Shown one piece after another: positions 25,699-34,843 of a stretch of 64,000 bases of DNA. Source of the stretch: Bacillus massiliigorillae. Lineage in GTDB: Bacteria > Bacillota > Bacilli > Bacillales > DSM-1321. The position numbers and the translations under genes were made by a program. A model generated the notes under the pieces. The model was not told the DNA's origin. It saw only the letters and a list, made by a program, of their open reading frames with translations, and ran no database searches. Numbering within the stretch: the stretch's first letter is position 1; each line of letters starts with the position of its first letter. Location: positions 501,271 through 565,270 of the forward strand of contig NZ_HG428741.1 in NCBI RefSeq assembly GCF_000380245.2, in the 5' to 3' direction.

Positions 25699-26541
25699 AT
25701 GATTTCGGGTTTATTGCAGTACGAATTTTTGCAAAATGCATTTTTTACAGGTCTTATAATAGGTGTTATTGCACCATTATTAGGAGTGTTTGTTGTTGTA
25801 CGAAGGCAATCGTTAATAGCGGATGCATTAAGCCATGTTACGCTAGCAGGTATTGCTTTTAGTTTATTTATTGAGAAGAAATTTCTTTCTGGAGTGGGAA
25901 GTATTAATCCGCTTTATATGGGGATGACTTTCTCTGTCATTGGTTCATTATTTATTGAGCGTCTACGTGGTGTATATAAACATTATCAAGAATTAGCAAT
26001 ACCAATTATTCTTTCAAGTGGAATCGGTATTAGTGTTATTTTTATTTCGTTAGCAGACGGTTTTAATACGGATTTATTCAGTTATTTATTTGGTAGTGTA
26101 AGTGCAGTTTCACGAACGGATTTATGGACCATAATCGGTGTAGCTGTTATTGTAATTGCAATCATTACACTATTATATAAAGAATTTTTCCTACTTTCGT
26201 TTGATGAAGATCACGCAAAGGCATCTGGAATTCCAGCTCATATTATTCATTTTATATTTATCATTCTTGTAGCGCTAGTTATTGCTTCATCAATGAGAAT
26301 CGTCGGTATCATGCTAGTATCGTCATTGATGACATTACCTGTTGCAGCGAGTATGAGGTTAGCAAATGGCTTTAAACAAATGATTGCTTATTCGATTATT
26401 TTTGGGGAAATTTCCGTTGTCAGTGGTCTTGTTTTATCTTATTATTTAGATCTTGCACCAGGTGGAACGATTGTTATGATAGCTATTATCATATTATTAG
26501 CAGCTATCGGATATAAGAAGATAAAGGTCCGCAGGGGATAA
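25699..26541 (+). CDS. znuB: Zinc ABC transporter permease
   Basis: Membrane subunit of the Zn2+ importer (ABC-3 family, ZurM/ZnuB). The 280-aa protein has about eight helices with the conserved GVIAPLLGVFVVVRRQSLIADALSHVTLAGIA and MRIVGIMLVSSLMTLPVAASM segments. The start ATG 25699 has GGGAGG 7 nt upstream. An in-frame upstream start at 25633 would overlap the ATPase gene and lacks such a site. Confidence 0.93.
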   Translation: MISGLLQYEFLQNAFFTGLIIGVIAPLLGVFVVVRRQSLIADALSHVTLAGIAFSLFIEKKFLSGVGSINPLYMGMTFSVIGSLFIERLRGVYKHYQELAIPIILSSGIGISVIFISLADGFNTDLFSYLFGSVSAVSRTDLWTIIGVAVIVIAIITLLYKEFFLLSFDEDHAKASGIPAHIIHFIFIILVALVIASSMRIVGIMLVSSLMTLPVAASMRLANGFKQMIAYSIIFGEISVVSGLVLSYYLDLAPGGTIVMIAIIILLAAIGYKKIKVRRG

Positions 26542-26564
26542 TACTTGTAATGGAGTTGATCGTC

Positions 26565-26975
26565 ATGAACGTCGATGAAGCATTGTTACTATTGAAGGAT
26601 AAAGGATATAAATTCACGGGAAAAAGAGAAGAAATGCTGCAGCTTTTTTCTAATAATAACAAGTATCTAACAGCTAAAGAAGTACTAGAAAATATGAAAG
26701 TTAATTATCCAAGCTTAAGCTTCGATACCATCTATCGTAATCTATCTTTGTTTGTAGATTTAGGTATACTGGAATTGACTGAGTTGTCAGGTGAAAAGCA
26801 TTTTCGATTCACTTGTAGCCATAATCATCATCATCATCATTTTATTTGTTTAGATTGTGGATCAACGAAAGAAATTGCTACTTGTCCGATGCAAAATCTA
26901 TCTGAGGATTTAAAAGAATATGATATTTCTGGGCATAAATTTGAGATTTATGGTCGTTGTCCAGAATGTCACTAA
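26565..26975 (+). CDS. zur: Zinc uptake regulator of the Fur family
   Basis: Zn-dependent repressor of zinc uptake genes. The winged-helix region runs MNVDEALLLLKDKGYKFTGKREEML...FDTIYRNLSLFVDLGILE. The metal-binding half has HNHHHHHFICLDCG and a C-terminal C-P-E-C, giving the structural C4 zinc site. The run of five histidines and flanking residues fits the sensing sites. The start at 26565 (MNVDEALLLLK) is preferred over 26550 by homology of family N-termini and a GGAG 9 nt upstream. It is the last gene of the zinc operon. Confidence 0.95.
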   Translation: MNVDEALLLLKDKGYKFTGKREEMLQLFSNNNKYLTAKEVLENMKVNYPSLSFDTIYRNLSLFVDLGILELTELSGEKHFRFTCSHNHHHHHFICLDCGSTKEIATCPMQNLSEDLKEYDISGHKFEIYGRCPECH

Positions 26976-27010
26976 AAAAGCGCCATCCAATAGGGGATGA
27001 CGCTTTTTTT
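26974..27010. terminator. Terminator between zur and the convergent ABC gene
   Basis: AAAAAAGCG and CATCC pair with GGATG and CGCTTTTTT, with one internal mismatch and a T-run on both strands. Confidence 0.85.
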
Positions 27011-27031
27011 TAATAGCATTGAGTTTTATGT

Positions 27032-28747
27032 TTATCTCTGATATTGCACTTGATGAAGGTTGGCAAAGATTCCACCGTTAGCAATCAATTCATCATGTTT
27101 TCCCTGCTCAGCTATTCCTTCTTCTGTGACGACAATAATGCGGTCAGCATCTCGAATAGTAGCTAGTCGATGAGCGATGATTAATGTTGTACGGTTCTCA
27201 GCTAATTCATTTAATGATTGCTGAATAATCATTTCTGTTTCAGTATCTAATGCAGAAGTTGCTTCATCAAGGATGAGAATAGGTGGATTCTTTAGGAACA
27301 TACGAGCAATAGCTATACGTTGCTTTTGTCCGCCAGATAATTTTAAGCCGCGTTCTCCAATCTGTGTTTCATAGCCATCAGGTAGCCCAGCGATAAAGGA
27401 TTCTAGATGTGCTCGTTTAGCAGCAGCATAGATTTCTTCATCTGATGCATCCAGCTTTCCGTAAGCAATGTTTTCTTTTAATGTACCAGTAAAAAGAAAC
27501 ACATCTTGTTGGACAATGCCAATTTGCGAACGCAGTGATTCTTTTGTCATATCACGTATATCTAAGCCATCTATAATAATCTTCCCTTTTGTTACATCAT
27601 AAAAGCGAGGGATTAATGAACAAATAGTTGTTTTTCCTGCTCCTGAAGGTCCAACAAAGGCAACCGTTTCACCAGCGTTTATAGACAAGCTTATATCTGT
27701 TAGTGTTGGCTTGTTGTCTTCATATCCAAAACTCACGTTGTCAAAGCGAATATCTCCATGCAAAGTAGAAACATCTACTGCGTCTTTCCTATTTTCAATG
27801 TCAGGATTTACGTCAATTAATTCTGTGAAACGTTTAAATCCGGCCATACCCTTTGGATATAATTCCATAAGTGCTGTAATCTTTTCAACAGGTTTAAATA
27901 AAACATTTACGTATAATAGAAAACCAACCATTTCTCCATATTTCAATTGCCCATCATACACCAACCATGCACCGACAATTAGAACAATCAATGTCATTAG
28001 ACGTGTCATAATGTAAATGCCTGCTAAACTGAAAGACATCACTTTATAGCCGCCTAGCTTAGCTTTGCGGAATAGTTTATTGTTCTTTGTAAATCTCTTA
28101 ATCTCAAATTCTTCATTTGTAAAAGATTGAACGACGCGTACTCCAGAAATACTATCTTCTACGCGTCCGTTTACCTCAGCTATTTCACCATACATTCGTT
28201 TCCATGCCTTGTTCATTTTTAAATTACCGAAGATCATAATAAGTAGTAGGAACGGTATTAAACATACAGTTATAAGTGCTAATTTTGCATTAATCGTTAG
28301 CATGATGAAGAACGCTCCAAAGAAAGTCATGATAGCAATAAACAAATCCTCTGGCCCATGATGCGCAAGTTCCCCAATATCCATTAAGTCGTTTGTTATA
28401 CGGCTCATTAAATGTCCGGTTTTTGAATTGTCAAAGAATCTAAATGATTGCTTTTGAACGTGTTGAAATAGTTCCTGCCTCATATCTGTTTCGATATTAA
28501 TGCCGAGTTTATGACCCCAATAGTTTACAACGAATTGCAGAGCGGTGCTTATAATATAGAGCAATAGTAAACCAAAGCTGACAGTAACAATCGTTGGCCA
28601 ATCTTCCCCGGGTAATAATGAATCAATAAACCATTGTACTGCTAACGGAAATGCTAACTCTAAAATGCCAGCAAACACTGCGCAGCCAAAATCAATAATA
28701 AAAAGTCGTTTATAGGGCTTATAATATGAATAAAATCGTTTAATCAT
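27032..28747 (-). CDS. ABC-type multidrug/lipid exporter (fused permease-ATPase), Fur-controlled
   Basis: Half-transporter of 571 aa. Six membrane helices (about 10-310) with the coupling segment HKLGINIETDMRQELFQHVQ are followed by an ATPase with Walker A GPSGAGKTT, Q-loop IVQQDVFLF, signature LSGGQKQR, Walker B ILILDEATSALD and H-loop IAHRLAT. It belongs to the MsbA/BmrA/YfiB-type exporters. ATG 28747 is chosen (GAAGGTG 9 nt upstream). The palindrome TGATAATTATTATCA at 28802 is an exact Fur box, so expression should rise on iron starvation. A siderophore or haem-related cargo is possible, but the cargo cannot be read from the sequence. Confidence 0.88.
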   Translation of the reverse strand: MIKRFYSYYKPYKRLFIIDFGCAVFAGILELAFPLAVQWFIDSLLPGEDWPTIVTVSFGLLLLYIISTALQFVVNYWGHKLGINIETDMRQELFQHVQKQSFRFFDNSKTGHLMSRITNDLMDIGELAHHGPEDLFIAIMTFFGAFFIMLTINAKLALITVCLIPFLLLIMIFGNLKMNKAWKRMYGEIAEVNGRVEDSISGVRVVQSFTNEEFEIKRFTKNNKLFRKAKLGGYKVMSFSLAGIYIMTRLMTLIVLIVGAWLVYDGQLKYGEMVGFLLYVNVLFKPVEKITALMELYPKGMAGFKRFTELIDVNPDIENRKDAVDVSTLHGDIRFDNVSFGYEDNKPTLTDISLSINAGETVAFVGPSGAGKTTICSLIPRFYDVTKGKIIIDGLDIRDMTKESLRSQIGIVQQDVFLFTGTLKENIAYGKLDASDEEIYAAAKRAHLESFIAGLPDGYETQIGERGLKLSGGQKQRIAIARMFLKNPPILILDEATSALDTETEMIIQQSLNELAENRTTLIIAHRLATIRDADRIIVVTEEGIAEQGKHDELIANGGIFANLHQVQYQR

Positions 28748-28801
28748 CCATGTGTCACCTTCTTCTCTATAAAATATATGATTCAAGTAATATATCATAA
28801 T

Positions 28802-28816
28802 TGATAATTATTATCA
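28802..28816 (-). promoter_or_regulatory. Fur box upstream of the ABC exporter
   Basis: TGATAAT-T-ATTATCA is an exact match to the Bacillus Fur 7-1-7 core. It lies 55 nt upstream of the exporter start. The gene on the other side (28939) points away and is closed by a terminator, so the exporter is the only sensible target. Confidence 0.85.
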
Positions 28817-28875
28817 ATTGAGTGTTTTTTATCAAATTTAAACGAATGTAAACACGACCGAAGCATCTAAAAAGC

Positions 28876-28928
28876 AAAAGGAGGCATCCTGAAAGTGACT
28901 GGAAATCACTTTCAGAACGCCTCCTTTT
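28876..28928 (-). terminator. Terminator after yqfW
   Basis: A long hairpin: AAAAGGAGGC with GCCTCCTTTT (28919-28928) plus an inner CTGAAAGTGA/TCACTTTCAG stem. Confidence 0.88.
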
Positions 28929-28938
28929 CAATAATTTT

Positions 28939-29508
28939 CTATAATTTAAATCGTCTGTTTACCCAATTTTCTGCTTCACGCCAATTATTTACGCGAATAA
29001 CATTTTGAGGGATACTGCCTTGGTTATATGCTGTATTAAAAAGAATAACAGGAATATCACATTCTTCACTAATCTCTACAGCATTATCATGTTTATCTTC
29101 AAAGAATATATTAATATGATGTTTTTTTACGGATGCAATCTTATCATGTGAGCCAATTAATTCAATGTGATGATAAGCGATTTCGTTTCTATGAAACCAA
29201 GTTTCCGTTACATTCATTAAGTGAGTATTACGTGCACTTATGAAATATAAATCGCCCAAATGAGCCCATCTATTGACTACTTCCTTTGCGCCTTCGTATA
29301 GAGGAGATTTTTCATAAATCATTGCTTCGTTTTTTGTGAACCATTGCGCCAGTACTGGTGGTTCCACGTTCACAAATGGTGTTAGGTCATATTCTGTAAT
29401 ATCATTAATTGTTAAATTTATATCGAAATCTTTATTTAAATATGGAAGGAATGCATCTGGTTTTGTAATAGTGCCATCAATATCAATTCCAAATCGAATC
29501 TTTGTCAT
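28939..29508 (-). CDS. yqfW: YqfW-like HAD nucleotidase
   Basis: A 189-aa protein of the 5'(3')-deoxyribonucleotidase HAD group. Motif I is FGIDIDGTIT (two aspartates), motif II is the FISAR serine, and motif III/IV is IFFEDKHDNAVEISE. Proteins of this family dephosphorylate nucleotides; the true substrate of YqfW is not established. ATG 29508 starts MTKIRFGIDIDG. It lies between the zur group and yqfX, as in B. subtilis. Confidence 0.85.
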   Translation of the reverse strand: MTKIRFGIDIDGTITKPDAFLPYLNKDFDINLTINDITEYDLTPFVNVEPPVLAQWFTKNEAMIYEKSPLYEGAKEVVNRWAHLGDLYFISARNTHLMNVTETWFHRNEIAYHHIELIGSHDKIASVKKHHINIFFEDKHDNAVEISEECDIPVILFNTAYNQGSIPQNVIRVNNWREAENWVNRRFKL

Positions 29509-29777
29509 GTTAACACCTGCTTTATTAGAATTACTGAATTAAATTGAATAACCTCTTTGAAATTATAGCTTAATTAAGAAGTTAACACTATTGATTCGTT
29601 TTCGATTTATCATTTGAGTTTTTTTATGAACAAAATGAAAAAGAGGTTTTTGAATTCTGTTTTTAGTCTATATAAGTATTATAAGGTTTATATGTATGTC
29701 GTTTACATAGGTGAATATTTTCTGTTATGTAGAAAATACTAAAGGTTACACTTTAGAAGAAAGTGAGGGAGTTTATC

Positions 29778-30098
29778 ATGGAAAATCGTGAAATCAAAGA
29801 TCACAATGAAAAATACCATGAAGAAACAGCTGCTGAAGTAGCACCACATCATACATTTTTAGAAGAAAAAGTATATCCTGAAGTCAAGAAAAGTAAGCTT
29901 ACTGCTAGAATTCTTGGATATACGGGTTTAATTTTGGCTGTCATATCCCTTTTCTTCTACCCTTATGTACTTGGAATTATTGCTATAGTTCTAGGTTTTA
30001 TTTCTCAAAGAAAAGGTGAAATCACCTTTGGTGCATGGGCAATAGCGATTGGAGCATTATCACTGATTATTAGTTTGTTCATAGTCCCTATTTTTTAA
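29778..30098 (+). CDS. yqfX: YqfX-like small membrane protein
   Basis: A 106-aa protein with an acidic/His-containing N-terminus (MENREIKDHNEKYHEE) and two hydrophobic segments (ARILGYTGLILAVISLFF and ITFGAWAIAIGALSLII), the DUF4190-like pattern of YqfX. ATG 29778 is preferred: GAGGGAG lies 6-8 nt upstream. Function unknown. Confidence 0.78.
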   Translation: MENREIKDHNEKYHEETAAEVAPHHTFLEEKVYPEVKKSKLTARILGYTGLILAVISLFFYPYVLGIIAIVLGFISQRKGEITFGAWAIAIGALSLIISLFIVPIF

Positions 30099-30147
30099 AG
30101 TATACACATTATTGTGATAAGTTCCTATTATAAATAGAATTACAAGA

Positions 30148-30180
30148 GGCAGACAATGATGTCTGCCCTTTGTTGTTTTA
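30148..30180. terminator. Terminator between yqfX and ispG
   Basis: GGCAGACA with TGTCTGCC and a 4-nt loop, then CTTTGTTGTTTT. It serves two convergent genes. Confidence 0.8.
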
Positions 30181-30188
30181 TATAGTAA

Positions 30189-31298
30189 CTATTGTTTATT
30201 GTTTTCTTCTTCTGCCTTTTTTGCAAAATATTCTTCAGCAATAGCATCGATTTCTTTTTTCAGCTCTTCTACCATGATCTCTTCAGGAACTTTACGGATA
30301 ATTTTCCCTTTACGGAATAATAAACCTTCTCCTCTAGCACCTGCAATTCCGATATCAGCTTCACGTGCTTCACCAGGTCCGTTTACAGCACAACCTAGAA
30401 CAGCAACTTTAATTGGAGCTTTAATTTTACTAATGTATTCTTCTACTTCATTGGCGATACTAATTAAGTCAATTTCAATACGACCACATGTTGGACAAGA
30501 AATAAGCGTCGCTGCATTTGAAGATAATCCAAATGATTTTAATAGCTCTCTTGCAACTTTAACTTCTTCCACAGGATCAGCACTTAATGAAATACGCAAT
30601 GTGTTTCCAATACCTTTATGAAGAATAGCTCCTAGACCAGCCGCACTTTTAACAGTTCCAGCAAATAAAGTTCCTGATTCTGTAATACCTAAGTGTAGTG
30701 GATAATCAAAAGCTTTAGCCGCTTTCTCATATGCTTCAATCGCTAAGTTTACATCCGATGCTTTCATGGATACGATAATATCATGAAAATCTAAGTCTTC
30801 GAGGATTTTAATATGATGTAATGCACTTTCTACCATTCCATCAGCTGTTGGATAACCGTATTTCTCTAAAATTTTCTTCTCAAGAGAGCCAGCGTTTACA
30901 CCGATTCGAATTGGAATACCTTTCGCTTTAGCGGCATTAACGACAGCTTCGACTTTTTCACGACGACCAATATTTCCTGGGTTGATACGGATTTTGTCTG
31001 CGCCACCTTCAATGGCTTTTAATGCTAACTTATAGTCGAAATGAATATCAACTACTAGTGGAATATTAATTTGTCTTTTGATGTCCGCAATGGCATTAGC
31101 AGCTCTCTCGTCTGGACAAGCAACACGTACGATTTGACATCCAGCTTCTTCTAGGCGCTTTATTTCGGCTACAGTTGCTTCCACATCATGTGTTTTAGTA
31201 GTAGTCATACTTTGAATAAATAATTCATTACTACCGCCAATAGTCAAATTACCAACTTTGACAGGGCGAGTTTTTGAACGATGTATAATTTCACTCAC
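30189..31298 (-). CDS. ispG: 4-hydroxy-3-methylbut-2-en-1-yl diphosphate synthase
   Basis: Penultimate MEP-pathway enzyme, converting MEcPP to HMBPP with a [4Fe-4S] cluster. The TIM-barrel part starts RPVKVGNLTIGGSNELFIQSMT, with ADKIRINPGNIG and RIGVNAGSLE. The cluster domain shows ISCPTCGRIEID and VAVLGCAVNGPGEA with the three Cys ligands and the Glu. The 369 aa are a normal size for the short bacterial form. With ispH at 16 kb, two consecutive pathway enzymes lie in this window. Confidence 0.97.
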   Translation of the reverse strand: MSEIIHRSKTRPVKVGNLTIGGSNELFIQSMTTTKTHDVEATVAEIKRLEEAGCQIVRVACPDERAANAIADIKRQINIPLVVDIHFDYKLALKAIEGGADKIRINPGNIGRREKVEAVVNAAKAKGIPIRIGVNAGSLEKKILEKYGYPTADGMVESALHHIKILEDLDFHDIIVSMKASDVNLAIEAYEKAAKAFDYPLHLGITESGTLFAGTVKSAAGLGAILHKGIGNTLRISLSADPVEEVKVARELLKSFGLSSNAATLISCPTCGRIEIDLISIANEVEEYISKIKAPIKVAVLGCAVNGPGEAREADIGIAGARGEGLLFRKGKIIRKVPEEIMVEELKKEIDAIAEEYFAKKAEEENNKQ

Positions 31299-31453
31299 GT
31301 GATTTCTCTCCTTTAATACTACCTATATAGATGTTAGTGTTTGTTAATCTAGTCTACGGTAAATATCTTCCTTATTGTATCAATCATTATGAGATTTTGA
31401 CAACCAATTGAGTATTTGTTCCGTTTTCTGGTATCTATGAAATGACGTCTTCA

Positions 31454-31780
31454 CTATTGTGAAGGTTTCATATATGTTGGGAATTTATATGTTTTTCCAA
31501 TTTGGATTTCAAGTGGAGACACTCCGTTATTCAGTTCTTCGAAATCCTTCATAATGGTTTCGATAGGCTTTGAAAGATGTCCTTCTTCACGTTCTAATAT
31601 ACTTAATACTGTATCGCCAGCTTGAACAGCAATTACTTTATAAGGTAGTGCACTTTCGTTTCCCTTTGTTTCTATTGGATTTTGAGGAGCAGTGAAAGCT
31701 GGCAATGTTCCTTTTGTTATGTCGAAGTAAATCGCATAACAGACAAGAGCGATTACTAGTAGAAATAAGATTTTTTTCAC
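31454..31780 (-). CDS. yqfZ: YqfZ-like secreted LysM protein
   Basis: A 108-aa protein with an N-terminal signal-anchor helix (KKILFLLVIALVCYAIYF) and one LysM-like domain (YKVIAVQAGDTVLSILEREEG... to IQIGKTYKFP). It probably binds cell-wall or cortex peptidoglycan. YqfZ of B. subtilis is a mother-cell sporulation gene next to ispG, and the position here is the same. I see no clear sigma-E/K promoter. Confidence 0.78.
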   Translation of the reverse strand: MKKILFLLVIALVCYAIYFDITKGTLPAFTAPQNPIETKGNESALPYKVIAVQAGDTVLSILEREEGHLSKPIETIMKDFEELNNGVSPLEIQIGKTYKFPTYMKPSQ

Positions 31781-31953
31781 TATGTCCTCCTCCTACTTGA
31801 ACAGTGTTTATTCATATATATGTTTCAGTAAAAAAGATATGCCCATTTTTGGGCAGATTTTAAAAAAATCAATAAATTACATAAAATTCATAATACGTTA
31901 ATTCTCTCTTTACATTCAAACAAGATAATTAGTTGTAGAAAGAGGGGGATGGG

Positions 31954-33654
31954 ATGAAAGTCGCGGTAGAAAAGAAGGGTGAAGGTGTCAGGAAAGAGAG
32001 GGAGTGGAGTTTGCTCACTCGGATTATTCTCCTGACAACTTTACTACTTATTTTAACTGCAGGAAGTATCGGTTTTTTATCGTGGCAACAATCGAAAACA
32101 GCCATGTTAAATTTAATGGAGCAGCGAATTGAACGGGAAGTGGCTCTTTTTTATGAAGTGGCACAAAACAATATGCTCTTGTTTGTGGGGAATGATGAAA
32201 AGTTTGAGAAGGGGATTCAATCCTTTGTTAAGAAACAAAGTGCTGACATGCAACAAGATAATTTACATGGTGAGTTTTTTCTCATAAATCGAGAAAAAGT
32301 AAAACCTTTTGAGAGTAATAGACAAAGTAAATTAATGTTTTCAAAAGAATTAATTAAGCAGATTACAAATAAACAAACAGGTATTATACATAGGAAAATA
32401 GGAGGAAAGATGTATACTTTTGGGTTTAAAAATATTCAAGAAGTAAAAGGAATATATTTATTAGCCGTCCCTCAAGAAGATTACTTAACACCTGTTGGAA
32501 ATATGAAAAATATTACAATTGGTGTTGCAGGTGGTATCGTTTTTTTTACCGTATTTGTTATGTCATATATGATTAAATTCCTTGTGAAACCACTTGCGGA
32601 CTTACGAGAAACAATGAGATATACAAGAGAAGGAAAACTGAATGTGAAAATAGATATTGACGGACGTTCTCCTGAAGTTAATTCTTTAATAAAAAGCTAC
32701 AAATTGTTAATAAATGGTATTAAAACCCTGATTGAGAAAATTACACAAACGTCTACAGAACTTGATCAACAAGGTGAAGAGCTTAGATATTCTTCAAAAG
32801 AGCTTGTAAAAGGGAATAAAAATCTTGTAGATGGCATTGCAATCGTTCAAAGAGCGGCAGAAGAGACAGCGGCTAGTTCTATTTCAAGTATTGAGTCCTT
32901 TCAATTGATGAAGAGAGAGGTGCAATTGATTGTCGGTGAAATGCAACAAATTTTTGAAAGCTCTAATGATATGGATGAATCAGCGAAAATAGGTATTAGG
33001 AAAACAAATGAAATGCTTGATGCACTTGGAAATTATAAGCTTGAATTATCGAAAATGAATGAAACCATTTTAGGTATGCATGCTCATTCGAAAGCCGTTA
33101 CATCAGTTGTAGAATTGATTCGGAGGATTGCTGAACAAACGAAGCTATTATCTTTAAATGCAACGATTGAAGCTGCTAGAGCCGGTGAATCAGGTAGAGG
33201 CTTTTCAGTTGTAGCAGGAGAAGTTCGTAAGTTAGCTGAGCAGTCGACTACAGCAACGGAGGAGATTTCTGCTACTATTTATCAAATGGAAACTTTAACG
33301 AATTATGCTACTAATGAGTACAATCAAATTCTTAAACGTATGCAAGAGCATTGGAATATTGCCACTAATAGTCAACAATCGGTTTTAAGTTTGACTATTC
33401 ATGTAGATAATGTAAATGAATTATTAAGAAGTAGTGAGAAGAAGTTGTATGAGTTACAAGAAATGCTGCCTATGATGGAACAAGTAGCGGAGAGAAATGC
33501 GTCCCTTTCTCAAGAAAGTCAATCGTATATAGAAATGATGCAGCAACAATCAAATGAACATTATGAAGAAATGAAGAAGTATCACGAGATTGGTATAACG
33601 CTTAATCAATTATCGCAAACATTAACGAAGTATATAAAAAAATTCGAATTATAA
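31954..33654 (+). CDS. Methyl-accepting chemotaxis protein
   Basis: Transmembrane chemoreceptor of 566 aa. Helix 1 (about 22-44), an extracytoplasmic sensor of about 140 residues, helix 2 (about 187-210), a HAMP domain (KFLVKPLADLRETMRYTREGKLNVKID), then a long coiled coil with the conserved hairpin tip IRRIAEQTKLLSLNATIEAARAGESGRGFSVVAGEVRKLAEQS. There are no obvious C-terminal pentapeptide tethers. The ligand cannot be read from the sensor. AGAGGGGG precedes the ATG, and a terminator follows. Confidence 0.93.
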   Translation: MKVAVEKKGEGVRKEREWSLLTRIILLTTLLLILTAGSIGFLSWQQSKTAMLNLMEQRIEREVALFYEVAQNNMLLFVGNDEKFEKGIQSFVKKQSADMQQDNLHGEFFLINREKVKPFESNRQSKLMFSKELIKQITNKQTGIIHRKIGGKMYTFGFKNIQEVKGIYLLAVPQEDYLTPVGNMKNITIGVAGGIVFFTVFVMSYMIKFLVKPLADLRETMRYTREGKLNVKIDIDGRSPEVNSLIKSYKLLINGIKTLIEKITQTSTELDQQGEELRYSSKELVKGNKNLVDGIAIVQRAAEETAASSISSIESFQLMKREVQLIVGEMQQIFESSNDMDESAKIGIRKTNEMLDALGNYKLELSKMNETILGMHAHSKAVTSVVELIRRIAEQTKLLSLNATIEAARAGESGRGFSVVAGEVRKLAEQSTTATEEISATIYQMETLTNYATNEYNQILKRMQEHWNIATNSQQSVLSLTIHVDNVNELLRSSEKKLYELQEMLPMMEQVAERNASLSQESQSYIEMMQQQSNEHYEEMKKYHEIGITLNQLSQTLTKYIKKFEL

Positions 33655-33708
33655 TAGGGAAAGCCCTCTGTAATAGAGAATTAAATGAATTAAACTTAAA
33701 CTGCTAAG

Positions 33709-33750
33709 AGGATATTATGTTTAGGATTATGAGCATATATCCTTTTTTCT
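33709..33750 (+). terminator. Terminator after the chemoreceptor gene
   Basis: AGGATAT(T)ATG pairs with CATATATCCT (one bulge), followed by TTTTTT. Confidence 0.7.
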
Positions 33751-33810
33751 TGTACATATTAGATTTGTTATTTGGATTTAGAAATATAGTTAATATGTAT
33801 AAAACAAAAA

Positions 33811-33824
33811 AGAACGTATGTTTG
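33811..33824 (+). promoter_or_regulatory. LexA-like site
   Basis: AGAACGTATGTTTG matches the core of the Bacillus SOS box (CGAAC-RNRY-GTTYC) except for the two outermost bases. It lies 80 nt upstream of the tiny ORF at 33907. Functional status unknown. Confidence 0.35.
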
Positions 33825-33906
33825 TTATGAAGGGCGTAGCCCATAGCGGGAGGGGGAGTGAGGACATCACAAACCAAATGTTTATGATTTTTAGGAGGTA
33901 AAGGCT

Positions 33907-33957
33907 ATGAGGGAATTTTTCGGGAGTATTCATACTCATATCTTTGTATATCTTTAA
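33907..33957 (+). CDS. Putative 16-aa peptide with perfect Shine-Dalgarno
   Basis: MREFFGSIHTHIFVYL, preceded by AGGAGG at 33893-33898 with 8-nt spacing. A second 27-codon frame (33818-33901) ends at the same Shine-Dalgarno and begins inside the LexA-like site. I do not recognise either peptide. The rest of 33655-34039 holds the chemoreceptor terminator and no other gene. Confidence 0.3.
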   Translation: MREFFGSIHTHIFVYL

Positions 33958-34039
33958 AAATCGCTCCTTTCAACAAAAAGACAGCGAATCGTTAACACGA
34001 CCTGCCGCCTTTTCATCTTCAAACAAGAGCCTACGCCCA

Positions 34040-34843
34040 TTACATGTCTATTAAATCCTGCATTTGCTTGACAAACTCATCGAGAGTCATGCCTTCCTCT
34101 TTTAGCATTTGCAAGAACTCATCCCAATTCGTGCCTTCGTTTGCTAGTTTCTTTTTGAATTTTTCGATATCGAATTTTCCGTTAGTCGTAACGTCTTTCA
34201 TGCTGTCGATCATGCCGTCCATGGCTTCATTTACAAGGAATTCTTCTGTACGGTCCATGAAAGCAGCGAATTGGCCTCTCGTAACGGCTTGGTCTGGTCT
34301 GTAAGTGCCGTCAGGAAAACCAGCCGTGATTTCGCCATAGACAAGCTTTCCGATGTACGGATAAGCGGCAGAGGACGGCGATACGTCTTTGAATGATACA
34401 TTGGCCGTCTTCGTTAAATCGAATGCGCGAGACAAGAAGATGGCCATCTGTCCCCTTGTAACCGATTGGTCCGGTCTGTATGTGCCATCAGGGAAGCCCG
34501 TAATGATACCGTCTTCTGTCGCCTTCTGGATATAGCGAGCAGCAGCAGAGGAGGGGGATACATCCTTGAATTTCGTTTTGGTATTGGTCACCTCGTCTTC
34601 TTCATACAGGTCGCGCCCAATCATGATTGCAGCTTGGCCGCGGGTGACAGCTTGTGCTGGTCTGAACGTACCGTCAGGGAAGCCAGTGATTACCCCGTAC
34701 TCAGACATGTTCTCGATTTCTTGATAGAACGTATAGGTGGCAGGCACGTCTTTATACGTTGTGTGGGCAGGTGCAGCTTGAGCAAATGGTGCGGCAGACA
34801 ATAGCATCGTTGCGCCCAGTAATAATGCTGGTAGTTTCTTCAA
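34040..34843 (-). CDS. S-layer-homology (SLH) domain protein
   Basis: Secreted wall-associated protein of 267 aa. A signal peptide (KKLPALLLGATMLLSAAPFAQA) is followed by three SLH modules: near 29-80 (GVITGFPDGTFRPAQAVTRG), 92-143 (GTYRPDQSVTRGQMAIFLSR) and 148-205 (GTYRPDQAVTRGQFAAFMDR). These bind pyruvylated secondary wall polymer. The remaining 60 residues are helical and acidic (DEFLQMLKEEGMTLDEFVKQM) with no enzyme motif. The gene is about 50% GC against about 35% around it and uses GC-ending codons, which suggests transfer. The start is TTG with AAAGGAG about 10 nt upstream. Confidence 0.9.
   Translation of the reverse strand: MKKLPALLLGATMLLSAAPFAQAAPAHTTYKDVPATYTFYQEIENMSEYGVITGFPDGTFRPAQAVTRGQAAIMIGRDLYEEDEVTNTKTKFKDVSPSSAAARYIQKATEDGIITGFPDGTYRPDQSVTRGQMAIFLSRAFDLTKTANVSFKDVSPSSAAYPYIGKLVYGEITAGFPDGTYRPDQAVTRGQFAAFMDRTEEFLVNEAMDGMIDSMKDVTTNGKFDIEKFKKKLANEGTNWDEFLQMLKEEGMTLDEFVKQMQDLIDM

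Noticed and set aside
30199..30621. 140-codon plus-strand frame inside ispG
   Set aside because: Low-complexity Ser-rich antisense of ispG coding sequence without a start signal.
34466..34804. 112-codon plus-strand frame opposite the SLH gene
   Set aside because: It arises from the repeated GC-rich SLH modules read antisense.
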